Assembly (NCBI GenBank): GCA_963682175.1
Contig: OY821789.1
Coordinates: 4,340,001-4,404,000 of the forward strand
Direction of reading: 5' to 3'
DNA length: 64,000 nt
Source of the DNA: Triglochin maritima
Taxonomy: Eukaryota > Streptophyta > Magnoliopsida > Alismatales > Juncaginaceae
Shown: one piece after another, positions 24,926-38,874 of the stretch
Layout of the letters: each line of letters opens with the position of its first letter
Numbering within the stretch: the first letter of the stretch is position 1
Translations under genes and position numbers: made by a program
Notes under the pieces: model-generated
Seen by the model: only the letters and a program-made list of their open reading frames with translations
Told to the model about the DNA's origin: nothing
Databases searched by the model: none

Positions 24926-25390
24926 ATGAGAGAAACACTCAGATGTTGCATCGCATGCATAATCCCATTCGGAGCCTTGGACGTGATCAGAGTAGTCCAC
25001 CCAAACGGCCACGTGGAAGAGATCACCCACACCGTCACTGCATCCGACGTCACCCGAGCATATCCAAAACATGTTCTACGAAAGCTGCCGTCGACTTCCT
25101 TCGAGAAGGCCGGTGGCGGTAGTAAGACCACCACCGTGTTGGTTCCCGAGGCGGAGCTGAAGAAGGGGAAGATTTACTTCCTCGTGCCGGTTGTAAGTTC
25201 GGGGGTCGAGAGGAAGAGGACGGTGAAGAGAGCTGCCGTGGTCGATTCCGATGCGTGTTCGGAGACCACGAGCCTTCTCGTGCCACAACGGTGGTCGGAG
25301 GAGGAGCGGCGAAGGCAGAGAGGGAGAGGGGGCCTTTGGAGGCCACGTTTGGAGAGCATCTCCGAGGTTTCAAATGTTCGTTGTGTTTGA
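24926..25390 (+). CDS. PADRE/DUF4228 domain protein
   Basis: A single-exon gene encoding 154 aa. The sequence starts METhionine-RETLRCCIACIIPF and continues DVIRVVHPNGHVEEI, then AYPKHVLRK and a KKGKIYFLVP segment. That order of segments is the signature of the PADRE (DUF4228) family of small plant proteins, often stress- or pathogen-responsive, with no known catalytic activity. The tail is basic (WSEEERRRQRGRGG) and ends near RLESISEV, as in relatives. The frame is open 57 codons further upstream, but that part is low-complexity and holds a (GA) repeat, so the ATG at 24926 beside the conserved N-terminus is preferred. Length is usual for the family. No intron is needed. Confidence 0.88.
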   Translation: MRETLRCCIACIIPFGALDVIRVVHPNGHVEEITHTVTASDVTRAYPKHVLRKLPSTSFEKAGGGSKTTTVLVPEAELKKGKIYFLVPVVSSGVERKRTVKRAAVVDSDACSETTSLLVPQRWSEEERRRQRGRGGLWRPRLESISEVSNVRCV

Positions 25391-25571
25391 TGAGAGTAAT
25401 TAAGAGAAAATATTCTTGTAACTTCCGGTATCAATGTGTGTGTTGTTTTTCGGAAGATTTTTGTATCTCAGTTTAACTAAATCTCAGGATAAGACGTGTT
25501 TTAGTAGGATGTTGATTTGATACAAGATGTGCTAATTGAGTTGGTCTCGCTGGTAATGTCTCTTTGTTTGT

Positions 25572-25577
25572 AATAAA
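25572..25577 (+). terminator. Candidate poly(A) signal of the PADRE gene
   Basis: AATAAA in TTTGTAATAAAAAG lies 182 bp after the stop codon, a normal 3' UTR length for a plant gene. Confidence 0.45.
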
Positions 25578-28500
25578 AAGTTTTGTGCATATATTAACGT
25601 GTTAGATTTTTAGCGCGGTTTTTGTACGCGGAATAATAAATAAAATCTATAAAATTCAAACTAACCAATTCATCGAACACCTAACATGCATCTGACAATT
25701 TCACCAGCAATCAAACAAACACAAACAAACACGATACCGAATTTACATGTAAACCTAATTGGAAAAGACCACAGCAACGGAGACGAGTCAAACTTCACTC
25801 AGATAATGGTTTGAGTACAAGAAGAATAGAACCAGATATGACTTGCTACACTGGATTGCCTTTTCGATGATCCTCCAACAATAGGATTTTTCTCCAATCC
25901 AAAACCCTAAGGAGTAGGTGGTTAAACCTACCTCTCAACTTTAGTGGCTCTTTTTTCTCTCAAGATTTAAACAATAATAGGTTTCTAAGCAACTTACCTA
26001 TTTATATTAGAAGTTTAGGGTAAACATAAATAACTTAAGAATGCTCAAAGCATCCTTAATGAAAACTTGTTACGTTCAGATTTCGGTCGATTGTTTTGGG
26101 AACAGTAAATCATTCTTCAAGTTCAAGAGAATCGCCAGGCAACTACCGTCGACTTGGTTTCGTTCAACCGATGGCGAAACGGTAGACTTGATCCAGATGA
26201 CCAAGTAGAATTGATGGAAGTTAAAGATCTTGGAATTTGGTTGAGTTCTTCTCCTTTTCTACGGCTCCTGTGGATGTAGATGTTTAGGCATACTAAAGAA
26301 GTTCTACACGCATCTTTTCCGATAGCAGAGAGAAGTGCACTCAGTATTGAACTCAAATTTTGATCTTATAGTACAGGCAAAATCCAAGTCATTTCATTAC
26401 AAAAATCAAAAATTTGAGAAATGATTAATTATCACATCAAAGGAAGAGCTAATTCCACTACTTCAGAATAATCAACAAACGACAACTATTTTACTAAGCA
26501 ATTTAAAAGTCTGTCTTTCCACCAGAGAAATATTACTAAAAATAAAGAAGCTAAGGTTCTATAAGACCACCGTTAACCGCGCCCGGCACTTCTCAGGCAT
26601 CATGTTCTCTCTCAGCCACATCAGCTTTTCTCTCTGTCACGTCAGTACAAATCAATCCCCTCAAAATTTCTTTAACCACATCAAAAAACAACTAAACGTC
26701 CTACATTCTCTGTTATCCACGTCATTTGGGAATCATTTTTACGAAAAACACAAAAAAATATTAAATTATTTTTTAAAAAATATAAACAAATAAAAAACAA
26801 TTTTTCATAAAATAATAATTTAAAAAACAATTTAAAATAATTTTTAACATATTTTAATGTTTAAAAAAATCAACATCCAACACGTACCCCCCCCCCCCCC
26901 CGATAAGGATGATCTAATACAAAGATAAGGGAGGTTCGCCAACTGGAAAAAAGAACTGGTTCTTTGTCACTAGTTTTATTGCTGCCCCTTTGGTGTCTGA
27001 CGTCATAATTCCACAGAGATGCTCATTTTGTGTAGACATACCAGAGTTGCTCATCAAGTCAAATTAGTTTCTTTCCAGAAAAGTCAAACACACGAGCTAC
27101 CTCAGAATGTGATGCATCTCCAGATGCATACAACGAGCATAAATGCACTGACAGTGAACAAATTTCTGAATATCACCTCACATGCTTTTACCTTCCTCAC
27201 CTCACCTAGGTGGAAGTCACCCATAGATATTTCAATTTTCAGGAGAAAAAAAGAGTCACTAAACCATTGAAGGGGGTTAACCAACCAAACACGATCACAA
27301 TTACTATTGTGGTGAAACACACGTACTGAAGATATTTTTTGTCGGTATGCACCTAATTATGATCAAAATCTCTAATGTCCTGAATTATCTCATTGATTCA
27401 ATACGTACTTGATTCAATACACAAACAAATGAGTTTGTTATGAAGTAATTTTCAACCATAATTGAGAACTCTAAATTGATGGAAGTTAATAGTTCAGTGC
27501 ACCAAAGTGATTTTAAATCATACCCACTAAGGGTATTGATGAGTATTACACTTTAAAGCGCCTTTGATCAAAATTTACTCCTAAATTTATTACAATTCTA
27601 TTTAAATTTATTATAGCATACCATTAAACTTGATGTTGGATAATGGATACAAACAAAACTTTAAGACTCCTCCAATGCGGTTGTAATGTAAATCCAATCC
27701 AAAACCCATCACACATTATACTTTTGGAGGTCATTGTCTCAACTTTAGAAAGTTAGGATAGAAGCGATAACGTACATATAGAGTGGGAGTACCACGCGAT
27801 GGAGCCAATCCTTTCGGTCCCCTGCACGTTCTTTCGGAGAGGGAAATGCCGCACTACTTTCTCCAAATTCCTACCCAAAAGGCTCTTTGGTGGTGAAGTG
27901 ATAATATGAACTTGCCACTTTGAAGTTGACTTTAAAATGTGGGTTGTTTCATTTGTAGCTTTAATTTGCATGTCATGTCAAATACTTAGAGGTGGCCGTG
28001 GTTCTACTCTTTATGCCGACCATTGGCTTTCTTCGTTTTTGTGGGGAAAAAAGCACCGATATTTTTATCTTTGTTATACTAGTCAAATGGTCAACAAATC
28101 TCCTCTTTAGTCATATTTAGATCACTCTTATTGTTTTTGTTACATTTGCGCCGATTTCAAATACTTGTTCTTGAAACACCATTTTCGGACGACTTTTTGT
28201 AATGAAAAAAGGTGCGTAAAACATGTGAAACGTTCTTCTTACAAGCCAAGACCTCTACTGAAGTCGGTCTGACCTCCCAAGGTTGTTGTGTCATCGTGGT
28301 AGATTTGACGGCAGAATTGTTGATTTTGACCAACAATTGTAAAGAAAACAGGAGGAAAGTATTGAAGAGAAGCCAGATTGTAGGGAAGACAGAGCGGACT
28401 TGCAGGTAGAGTTACTGAATATGAGTTCAACGTGGGGGAATGTGGATCTTCCAGGAAATGCTGTCTTGATATTTCGGGTTTACTTTGTATTCCGTGGATG

Positions 28501-28961
28501 TTTGTGGACTGTGATATCTGCTATAGGTTATCAGATTTCCCTCAGCTGTTGGGTGGTTGAGAGCTTTGTTTGGTTGAGGTTGGTTTTGTTTAGGTAGGAT
28601 GGTCATGAGTAATGAGGCTTAAATAATTTCGTTTCGACTTCCAGCCAGTTATACTCCATTAACCTCTGCCTATGGTCGCGCAGAATTTAAAGACATCTTT
28701 TTTTTAGTCAACATTGCAGCTGGTGAGATTTAAGAAAAAAATTGCAGAAAACAAAAGCACCAACCAGAGTGAGAAGGATTGGAGATTTTTCACAGGTACT
28801 GAGGGAAATTAGGGGTGAAAACAACATATGATTCTTAAGATGGAATACAGTTCTCAAAACAAAAATGGACCCATGGATGGTTAATAGAACTGGAGCCTGA
28901 GCTACAGATAAGATAAGAAGAATAAAAGGGCTGGTACAATTCGACATTAATGATGGGCAAT
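25578..28961. other. Intergenic DNA, one MITE, no gene recognised
   Basis: Only short ORFs without recognisable domains. Apart from the MITE at 26565-26914, I see no defined element. The last 250 bases should include the 3' UTR of the minus-strand carbamoyl-phosphate synthase gene. Confidence 0.6.
26565..26914. mobile_element. PIF/Harbinger-like MITE, TAA target duplication
   Basis: The left end is TAA|GACCACCGTTAACC and the right end is CGATAAGGATGATC|TAA. The complement of the right end, GATCATCCTTATCG, matches the left end at most positions, and both sides have the 3-bp duplication TAA expected for PIF/Harbinger elements. The interior holds CT-rich words, a CACGTCAG word, an A-rich core and a 15-base C run (26887-26901). 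It resembles the element at 38875-39443. Confidence 0.7.
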
Positions 28962-31900
28962 TTATGAGTTTGTTGATGTAGGTTGCAGCTTCTTGCTCTG
29001 CACGTTGTCGTGGAAGAAATCCTGTAAAGCAAACATTTTGACAGGGCTATGTTTCATGCTTTTTATGGCTTCCAAACTAGCTAGAGCACCGGCAACTGTT
29101 GTTATTATCGGAATCTTATAAGAAAGGGCCATTCTTCTTAAGAACCTCCCATCGATCTGGTCCAGTTCGTCCCCTGAACTAGTTATTACCATCACCTGGA
29201 TGTCGCCATTGGCTAACATATCTCCAGCATGAGGTCGACCCTCGTGCATTTTCAGCACACACTCCACGGGTATACCCTCCAACTCAAGCACCCGAGCTGT
29301 TCCTGAGGTTGCAGTCAATTTGAATCCAAGGCCTTGAAACCCTTGAGCAATTGAGGCAAGGTGTTTCTTCGTCAAGTCATTGAGGCTGATGAATACTGTA
29401 CCACTGAGAGGGAGTTTCTGACCAGCTGCAATCTGTGCCTTTGCAAAAGCAACTGAAAAATCAAAATCAATTCCCATGACTTCACCAGTGCTGCGCATTT
29501 CTGGACCAAGAAGCACATCACAACCCTGAAATTTCTCAAAGGGCAAGACTGCCTCTTTAACTGAAAAATGGCTAGGGACAACTTCTGTCATGAAATCAAT
29601 ATCTTCAAGAGTCATCCCTGACATTACTAGAGAGGCATATTTTGCCAAAGGGTGTCCAATGGCTTTCGATACGAAAGGAACAGTCCGAGAAGCACGAGGA
29701 TTTGCCTCGAGAAGATATACTTCTCCAGAAGGTGTGATGGCATACTGGCAATTCATGAGGCCACATACGTTAAGCCGCTTGGCGAGCTTGGTCGTCCATG
29801 CTCGGATTTTCTCCAAGGCATGATGTGCAACAGACTTGGTTGGAAGTGAACAAGCTGAATCACCAGAATGGACTCCAGCCTGCTCAATATGCTCCATGAT
29901 TCCACCAATCACAACTGAACCCCTTGAGTCAGTCAGTGCGTCCACATCAATCTCCACTGCATCTAAAAGGTAACTGTCAATCAAGACAGGGCGCTCAGGG
30001 TCTACCTGAACAGCATTTTCAAGGTACTGGATAAGTCTGTCATCAGTGTAAACAATCTCCATTGCTCGCCCACCTAGTACATAGGAAGGGCGGACTACAA
30101 CTGGGTAACCAATATCTGCTGCAATCGACAAAGCATCAGCTTCACTTTTGGCTATCCCTCCCTTTGGTTGTTGGATATTGAGCTCATTAAGAATTGTGTT
30201 GAAGCGCTCCCTATCTTCAGCTGCATCTATGGAATCAGGTGATGTCCCCCATATTTTTACATGACCAACTCCAGTAGATGAAGAGAGTTTTTGCTCTTCA
30301 AGGTAATACTGTATGGGTAAAGCAAGCTGCAAAGGAGTTTGCCCTCCAAATTGAACAATTATACCGTCAGGACGCTCCAAGTCAATAACATTCAAGACGT
30401 CCTCAATAGTCAAAGGCTCAAAGTACAATCTGTCACTTGTGTCATAGTCTGTGGAAACTGTCTCTGGATTTGAGTTCATCATGATTGTCTCATATCCCGC
30501 CTGATAAAGAAATCATGATTACTATACAACAGTCAATTGTTGGACAATATTTTAGGTAACAGCAGATTGCATGGAAATACTTCCTGATTTTTCCTGAAAA
30601 ATTACCTATTGTTTCCTTCTATGGCTAGAATATAGAACACAAAAACCACAATCTCTAGAACCTTCCCTTTCGCACATACAAATAGTTTTGTGATTCAAAC
30701 AGTCTAACAGCCTTTAAGAATTCTATAAGTGGTGAGTAAAAAGATTCTACTCACACCAAAGGTTAATAAAGAGAACTTATTCATTTATCCATTCCTTCTT
30801 AGATAAAAACACAGTGAATAGTACCTTTCACAAATGGCATGTAGGAGTATGAATAATTTGAACCTGATTGTCGGCTTTTTGGCATGGTATTTTTCTTCGA
30901 TACAAAAAATACACATTTTTATTATAAAGAATGCATTTTTTTGTTAGGATGTGAAGTGATTTTGGAAATTTGGAGACGAAAATGGATGTCCATAAATATA
31001 ACAGAAGCAGTAAAAGGACAAACCTGCCGAAGGGCAAATGAGGCATGGCAACAACAGTAGTCAAACTCAATCCCCTGTCCAATGCGGTTGGGACCGCCAC
31101 CAAGGATGAGAACTTTTTTACTTTTCGTAGGTGCCGATTCACATTCAAAATCATATGATGAGTACATGTACGGCGTATTTGCTTCGAATTCAGCTGCACA
31201 TGTATCAACCCTCTTGAATGCAGGAATAACACCAAGTGATAACCGTCTTGATCGCACTTCTTTCTCATTAGAGCCAGTTGCATATGCAACCTGTTTGTCA
31301 CTGAATCCTCTTCTTTTTACCTCAAGAAAGTCCTCTTTTGATAGTTGAGATAGAACCGTGGACGATAGGAATTGTTCAACATCAATCAGCTCTTTGAGTT
31401 GCAAAAGAAACCACCTGTCAATGTAACTCAACTCATGGATTTCTTCAACCTTCATCCCTTTCTTCATTGCTGCATAAACTGCATGAATGCGTTCTGGGTT
31501 AGGTACACGGATGCTGTACTTTAGTTGGTCCCAGTCCATATCTAACTCCTTAACTTTTGCACAACCCCAGCCAGAATAACCACATTCCAAAGATCGAACT
31601 GCTTTTTGGAAGGACTCTTGGAATGTTCTGCCTAATGCCATTGCTTCACCAACAGACTTCATTTGTGTAGTCAATATTGGTTGAGAGCCTGGGAATTTTT
31701 CAAATGCAAACCGAGGAATCTGCACATCAAAAAAATCCCTCTGAGAATAAGGTTTCTAACTTTCTATCAATCAAGAAAGTGGCTAGGCCATAAAATAGCA
31801 TGTCTGCAAAAGAAAATAGCAGATAACCATGAACAAGAACATGAACATTGATATTGGTATCTAACCAAAGAGTTAGCAGCTGAGACCAAAGAAGCCATTT

Positions 31901-33398
31901 ATAAGATTATATCCAAATGGTCTCATATCATGGTATGTAGAAACACTTTGAGATGTTTAGAGTTGAAAATTTCTGAATGTTTGCACATCTATACCAGCAA
32001 AATAACATAATATGTGCCCTGCATCACTTTTCAGCAGCAATAGATCAAGTAAAACAATTTCAAGGATTACAAATGGACAATAACAACACATGATACCCAA
32101 GCATCTCAGTTAAGTTTTAAAGTTCTTACTTTAGTCACCACGTAATCGATCGACGGCTCGAAACTTGCAGGTGTTTTCTTCGTGATGTCATTAGGAATCT
32201 GATCAAGGGTATATCCAACTGACAACTTTGCAGCCATCTTGGCTATCGGAAATCCTGTAGCCTTCGATGCCAGTGCAGAGGACCTTGAAACTCTGGGATT
32301 CATCTCAATAACCATCACCTCACCATCCACTGGATTCACCGCAAACTGCACATTTGACCCACCGCATTCCACACCGATCTCCCTAATGATTGCAACTGAG
32401 TAATCCCTCAACCGCTGGTACTCCTTATCAGTCAACGTCTGTGCCGGCGCAACAGTAATCGAATCCCCAGTATGCACACCCATAGGATCAATATTCTCGA
32501 TAGAGCAAATAATCACCACATTATCCGCCAAATCCCTCATAACCTCCAACTCATACTCCTTCCACCCCAACAGTGACTTCTCCACAAGCACCTGAGACGT
32601 CACGCTAGCCGCAAGCCCCGACTTACAGATACTCTCAAACTCCTCTTTATTATACGCAATCCCACCGCCGGTCCCACCGAGCGTGAACGCGGGCCTAATA
32701 ATAAGCGGAAATTCCCCAATCTCCTCGGCAATCGCAAAGCACTCCTCCATAGTCGTCCCTATCCCAGATGGCGGGGTCTTGACCCCGATATTAGCCATCG
32801 CCTTCTTAAACAGCTCCCGATCCTCGGCTTTTTTTATAGCATCGAGCTTCGCTCCGATGAGCTCGACCCCGTATTTGGCCAGCGCGCCGGACTCGGCAAG
32901 CGCGACGGCGAGGTTGAGCGCCGTCTGTCCTCCCATGGTGGGGAGAATAGCGTCGGGACGTTCCCGTTGGAGGACCTGCTCGACGAGGTCGGGGGTCATA
33001 GGAGCGACGTAGGTTTTGGAGGCGGTTTCGGGGTCGGTCATGATGGTGGCGGGGTTGGAGTTGATGAGGACGACGTCGAAGCCCTCGTCTCGGAGGGCCT
33101 TGCATGCTTGCGTCCCCGAGTAGTCGAACTCGCAGGCCTGCCCGATGACGATGGGGCCGGCGCCGAGGACGAGGATCTTCTTGATGTCGGTCCTCTTACC
33201 GGAGAGGACGGGGAGAGGTGTTGGAGGAGGAGGAGGAGGAGGAGAGGTGGAGGCGAGGGTTGGGAGGAGGCGACGGCAGGGGAGGGGGGAGCGGAGGACG
33301 GAGGAGGGGAAGCGGAGGAGGGGAGAGGGGAGGAAGGGGAGGCGTGGGGTGGTCGGGATGGAGGGTTTGGGGATGGCGTGGAGAGTATGGAGACCCAT
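28962..33398 (-). CDS. CARB: Carbamoyl-phosphate synthase large chain, plastid
   Basis: Makes carbamoyl phosphate from bicarbonate, ammonia supplied by the small-subunit glutaminase, and two ATP, for arginine and pyrimidine synthesis in plastids. Three exons read leftward, 33398-32130, 31719-31024 and 30500-28962, all phase 0, giving 1167 aa. Residues 1-65 are a Ser/Pro-rich transit-like peptide with a poly-Pro run. The first ATP-grasp half follows ([20 protein letters not shown], then [12 protein letters not shown] and [17 protein letters not shown]), then the oligomerization linker with DRWFLLQL. The second half has [33 protein letters not shown] and [18 protein letters not shown]-terminal MGS-like allosteric domain contains [13 protein letters not shown]. 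Length fits the plant family. All conserved blocks are uninterrupted, so the gene looks functional. Antisense ORFs over exon 1 are composition artefacts. Confidence 0.97.
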
Positions 33399-34488
33399 TT
33401 TGGGGGTTTAGGATTAGGGTTTTGGGGATGGTGATGGTGCGGGTACGGCGGCGGCGAAGGAGGGGTTGGATGGAGTACGGGTGTGGGAAGGGAGAGTGGT
33501 GTGTATGTTACTGTTCGTGGTTCCAATATTTGTCCAAATCCAATCTTCTAGCATCAAATGTGCATTATTGAGTTTTGGACTGAGAAGTGAGAACAAGCTT
33601 CATGTTGCATAATTAAGTATACAACGATTAGATTTTATCTTTCTGAATTTTAAATTTTACTTAATTAAGTGTACATCACGTAATTCGTGTCCCTCTAACT
33701 TGATATCCTAACCCCACCCCTGATGATAATACACCACGAATTCAGGTTGCAACACGCGTCGAAAATCATTAGATAGAAAATTAACTCGAATCACTACTTC
33801 TAGAAATCTAAACATTTAATTGGTGTCGTATACTCATAGCATTTATTTTGATTCTTCTCACTTTCAAGTGATCTAGCACAAAAATTATCGTGCCTTTATG
33901 ATTTATACATATTGTAAAAGTTATTCGGAAATGGTTTATTTATACACTATCATAAATAAGCTATCTTTCTTTCGTGTGGGAGCTTTAAAAACTTTGGGTG
34001 GTAATATTACATATTATCCAAATGAATTTCGGAGTTATCTAGAAGTGTTTAAGTAATTGCGCGTATTTCACGAATTGACCATGACGATAGTGTAGTACTT
34101 TAGGAGAATTTCGGTCATTTGGTGAAACCATTACGAGTGTTGCAGATAAGGTATATCAATATTCATATAATTATTATTTTTTGACAATTTACTTTCTTCA
34201 GATAATAGGTTCTAGTGTGATTTATTTTTATATTTATTTAGATCACAGTATCACACCCTCCTCTCAAATGTTCTTTCGTCATGTGAAGTTACAACGTGTA
34301 TGAAAATAGGATTTATTTTTTATATTAAATCACATTTTCTGTCAAATGATCTTTGTTTTCGTCATGTGAAGATATAACGCGCGTGAAAGTAAAATAACTA
34401 AAGACTTAAGTCTAACTATCAGACAAATAAGAAACCCAGTTTAGATTTTAGAGCTAGCACAGTGGTTAATTAGTTATGTCATGGTCAC

Positions 34489-34722
34489 CAGGGTGAACAA
34501 AATTCGGTCCGGTCTTCAGTCCGGGAGACCACGGGAATTCGATCTTCGGTCCGGTCCGGTTCGATTCAGTCCGGTCAAAGACCGAAATTTTAAGGGTTAA
34601 ATTTGAGTTTTGGACCACACCGGACCGAACTGAATTTATTCGGTCCGATCTTCGGTTCAGACTTCCAAAAATTTCGATCTTCGGTCCAGTTCGGTCCGAT
34701 CCCAGACGGAAGCTCAACCCTA
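34489..34722. mobile_element. hAT-like non-autonomous element with GGTCCGG-rich body
   Basis: The left end CAGGGTGAACAA and the complement of the right end, TAGGGTTGAGCTT, form short hAT-style termini. The body is a mosaic of TTCGGTCCGGTC and its complement around an AT-rich centre. The flanking octamers ATGGTCAC and ACAGTGAC agree at only five positions, so the target duplication is degraded or the ends are slightly misplaced. The body is like that of the better-preserved copy at 50176-50359. Confidence 0.5.
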
Positions 34723-37700
34723 ACAGTGACTTACTGGTTACTAACATACTATAGAAGTCTAAGGTCTTCACTCTTGAAGTCTTTATACAATTGTTTGGAC
34801 TTTGGACCGGGAAGAAACTGGGTTGTGGGTGGGCTTGAATGGGCCCTATTTTGGGTTAAGATTAAAAGATATTTGTCTGGGATGAGTCCAACTATTATCT
34901 ATTTGTGGTGCTTACATAAATGGCAACCCACATTTTGACATTTAATTTAGCTACATTTGTCAATCTTCAGACGATGTGTTAACAAAATGCGGCGTCTAAT
35001 GGGCATGCATTTTAGACATGAATTGATAATAAAAAAGAAATATCATTGAATACGATCGGCCTTTATTTTTCTAAGTCATTTTTTTATTGAAATGTGATGG
35101 CAATAGTGTTTTTCCTTTCAGATTATGGTATGATCTGTCAATATATAAATATACCTATTTATAAATACAATAATACGATTTCACATGAAAACTAATTTTC
35201 AAATTTATGTACTAAAATGTCATATTTGGTACATAAATTATGCGCAATGGATAGTATGGCAGACTGCAAACTTCAAAATTCATGAGAGTTCGTGCATCAA
35301 TTATCAACATGAAAGTAAAAGATTTTTCCTTAGACCAACAATTTTCCGAATTATGAAAAGTTGGAGAACTTTTCCTTACTTTCCAGCATGTAAAATGACA
35401 CAAATAGAATAAGATTCTCACCAATTCTCCCTCGGAAAACAAGGGAAAATAATAGCTATTATGTATGTTGACATTGTTTTTTAACAATTTGTAACGAATA
35501 ATTTTACTAATTTGTTTGGTTTTCTACATTTCTAATTTTCTAATTTATTTTATTAATAAAACCAATCATTTTTAGGTTTCTGCTCAAATTCAGTGATGTG
35601 TATAAACAACCTGAATTAAAAATTTACTGAAGTTCTAGCGTTACGCACAAAGAACAGAATTTTGGTAAAAAGGAAACAACTTTCCGTTGGCTTATGTTTT
35701 TCACTGGTTTTGTTTAACTACAAAATCTATTTTTTCTCAGTTTCCTAGGCACTAACACTGATTTGTTTGTGGGTTACATGGAGGAGTAGAAATTTGGAAA
35801 TGTGTTACTAAATGTTTGAAAATGAAATTAAGACAAACTACAAATGCCAAATCAATAAAGATAGAACTAAAATGTGTTTTTCTTTACCTTTTAAACTTCA
35901 TAGTCGCCGTTTAAATGAAAGAGACGCGTTCATACTCTTGTGGCTTTCATGCTTATTTCTAAATCCAGCAAAACGTGGAATACATTATGCGTTGCTTCTC
36001 ATTTCAAAGATTAAAAACATTTCTTTCTAAAAAGCGAATGAAGCTTAGTCAACTACAAGTTGTTTGTGCAAGCAACCACTTTAATTATTACTAAATATCT
36101 TGTCATAACATTTCAATTGAAAACAACATATGTTTGAACTTTGTCTAGTTGTTAGTATCCTTGCATACCTGAACCACTTCAAAAACAAAATTAAAAAACA
36201 AGACAACACATCATTATCTCGGGTCCAATGTTTATACTTAAAAGCAATGCAAGATCTCAACATGATAGCCTCAACCTCAACACCAACAATAAAAAAACAT
36301 TGGAAAACTTAAAGAAGGAAAGGCCTCACCATCATGGAAGGAATCATCCACTCTAGTGAGTTAAGTTTGTTTAGGGTGACATCTAAGCCAAAGCAAGCAT
36401 TGATGCCATTATGACTTATACGGCCTGTAATTGATTTCGAGTTATTTTCACTTACCAAACCATTGCTTTCCGTGATGGAAGCTTTTTTTAACTTTTACCA
36501 CCCAAAAAGTGTTTCCATGATTTTCCAGGAAGTTGTTTGAAACTTCGATTGCACACTTACTGTCCTTTTCTCATCACAATATTAGTTGGAGACATGTTTC
36601 AAAGTTGATTCAGTCATCATTGCACTGTATTCTATATATCATTGTAGCAATAAAAAAACTGGAAGGAACAGTCTGATATTAACATGATTAAGGACTTTAA
36701 TGAAATAATTAAACCAACATCATAATACAGTCCTCGCCCTCAGACAGTCAGACACCACTCATTTAACCTTGCAAAGACATTCACAAGTTACTTCAAAATC
36801 AATATAAATAATGTCAAATTCCAGCAAATAGTGAGGGTGGGTCAGAAGATCGAGTAATCGAAAATTATGTAAGCGAAATTACTTGCCATGTTGTTTTTAT
36901 TAAACCCAAGAGGGTCACAAAATTATGATTTCGATCGTGTTGAAAAATGCTAACATTAATTATGTTTATAGTTCCTTTTACCATGTGTTATTTTTCAAAT
37001 CATGGATGATCGATTGACTACTGTTTTTACCTTTCTTTCTTTTGATCTCCGATTCGCTAAGGATTGACTCGATTAGTTGACGGACACCACATTGAGCACA
37101 GTTATTTCGAGCTGAACTTGAACAATCTCGTACTAATTCTGATGTGAACTGAACTCGAGCTAACTTGATCCGCTTAGCCACCTCCAACTTCCACATGACT
37201 ACGGGGTCGTCAAACACCAAAATCAATAGAAATATTAGATTTTGAGTTCCAACATGACACCACAACAGTGACACCACCGCCCCCAACCAATGACAATGAC
37301 GAAACCAAAAATAAAAAATAAAAATCTCCCTTTCCCAGCAATCAAAATCAAGAATCCAGAGATACCCAAGATATCATAAGGAAAATGGTGGTTCAACAAA
37401 CCCTCGAGGATAAATCAAAGCGACAACAAGCATATGTCACTGCCCACCAACCTAACCATTTGAGGAAGGGTAATAAACAAAATATCTGATGTGGGTTCAG
37501 AGTTCAGACCATATAAATAAGGCTGTGACCCAATGAGTGGGGTCTTTGGGAACAATAGTTAATGGTGAGCCATGTGAAACTGTCTCCTGAAACCATAATA
37601 GGTTGGTTCATGGACAGCAGACACTGTGGTCTCTAAATGCACGTAGCCATGAATGCCATTTTTGTGCTTTGAATTTTTTGGAGAATTTTAATTGCGGCAT

Positions 37701-38223
37701 TGAATTGCTAGGAATGGAATCACATCTGAAAATGGATGGGCGGCTTGTTTGGTGCAGTGTGTGTTGCACTACAAACAAGTCAGACAATGGTGGATGAGAT
37801 CATGAGGGAGTGACGTGGGAATCTGAAGAGTTTTGTTTTTCTTCTTTTTTAGTGCTGCTGCGAAGGCATTTTTTGGTATTTGATGAAACACATGTTTTTG
37901 TCACAAGAAGTTATAGGAGTCAAGGCAGGAGTTAACGACATGTTCGCGGAAAGTTGGGTGTTTTTGTAAATATAACCATCTCGTTTTACTTGATTCTGTC
38001 TTAAATAGTAGATCGCTTGTATCTGGATTTTTTAGCTGTGTTTGGATCGTTGCTTATTAGTCGTAAACAGTGTTTAAACAGTGTTTGCCTTTCCAAATTT
38101 GTCGTGGTTGTGAGAATCTAAATATTTTGTTTGCAAACTAAAAAGTGGAAAATTTGGATGATGTGCTAATTTCCGAGGAAAGAGGGACTCAGATGAAAAT
38201 AGTGAGAACAAGTTCGGTGTGCC

Positions 38224-38574
38224 TAGGGCTGCAAACGGGGCGGGGCGGGTAAAAAAAATTGGGCCGCTACCCGTCCCATTTAGTCCGGCAGGTTAACGGG
38301 TGGCGGGTAGGAAAATTTTAATTTTAGAAGAAATGTTAGAAGTTTAATGAAATAACAAAAATTTTAATACATAAATATGTATTTTTTTAATAATTATATT
38401 TGTAACAGATAAACGGATTAACGGGTTGGTAACACATTAACCGCAACCCGCCCCGTTTAGTCCGGCGGGTTAACGGGTCACAGCTAGGAAAATTTTCAAC
38501 CGCAACCCATCCTACGTGGGGCGGGACGGGGTGGGGCGGGTTGGCGGGTCAAACCCACCCCACGAACAACCCTA
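38224..38574. mobile_element. hAT-like non-autonomous element with GGCGGG-rich ends
   Basis: Termini are TAGGGCTGCAAACGGGG and, from the right as its complement, TAGGGTTGTTCGTGGGG. Inside each end are GGGGCGGGT/ACCCGCCCC blocks and TTAACGGGT words facing each other around an AT-rich centre. The flanking octamers do not match. Many plant genomes have such elements; this one looks old. Confidence 0.55.
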
Positions 38575-38874
38575 GACTTAAGTAGTCCAGTAGAAAGAAT
38601 GATTTGCAACATTTGCCCCTCTCAAGTCCACGCTCTCTAGCGAAGTGGCAGCTGGTCGTGCGGGGGTGTTTCTGACATTTAAATATTTTATTTATGTTTA
38701 AAAAATTAACGTTAACGAAGTTCTGTTTTGCAACATGGTCGCCTAATTTTTTAATACTAGCGAAACAAACCCACGTCTTTTCAAAACATGACCTACATAT
38801 CTTATAGGGTTGAATATATGATTTACGTGCATCACCATTACGGATAGGTTTCCAGTTCATTTCCCACCATCTAA

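Noticed and set aside
32967..33571. Plus-strand Gly/Arg-rich ORFs
   Set aside because: They are antisense to the GC-rich transit-peptide and first-domain coding region of the carbamoyl-phosphate synthase gene.
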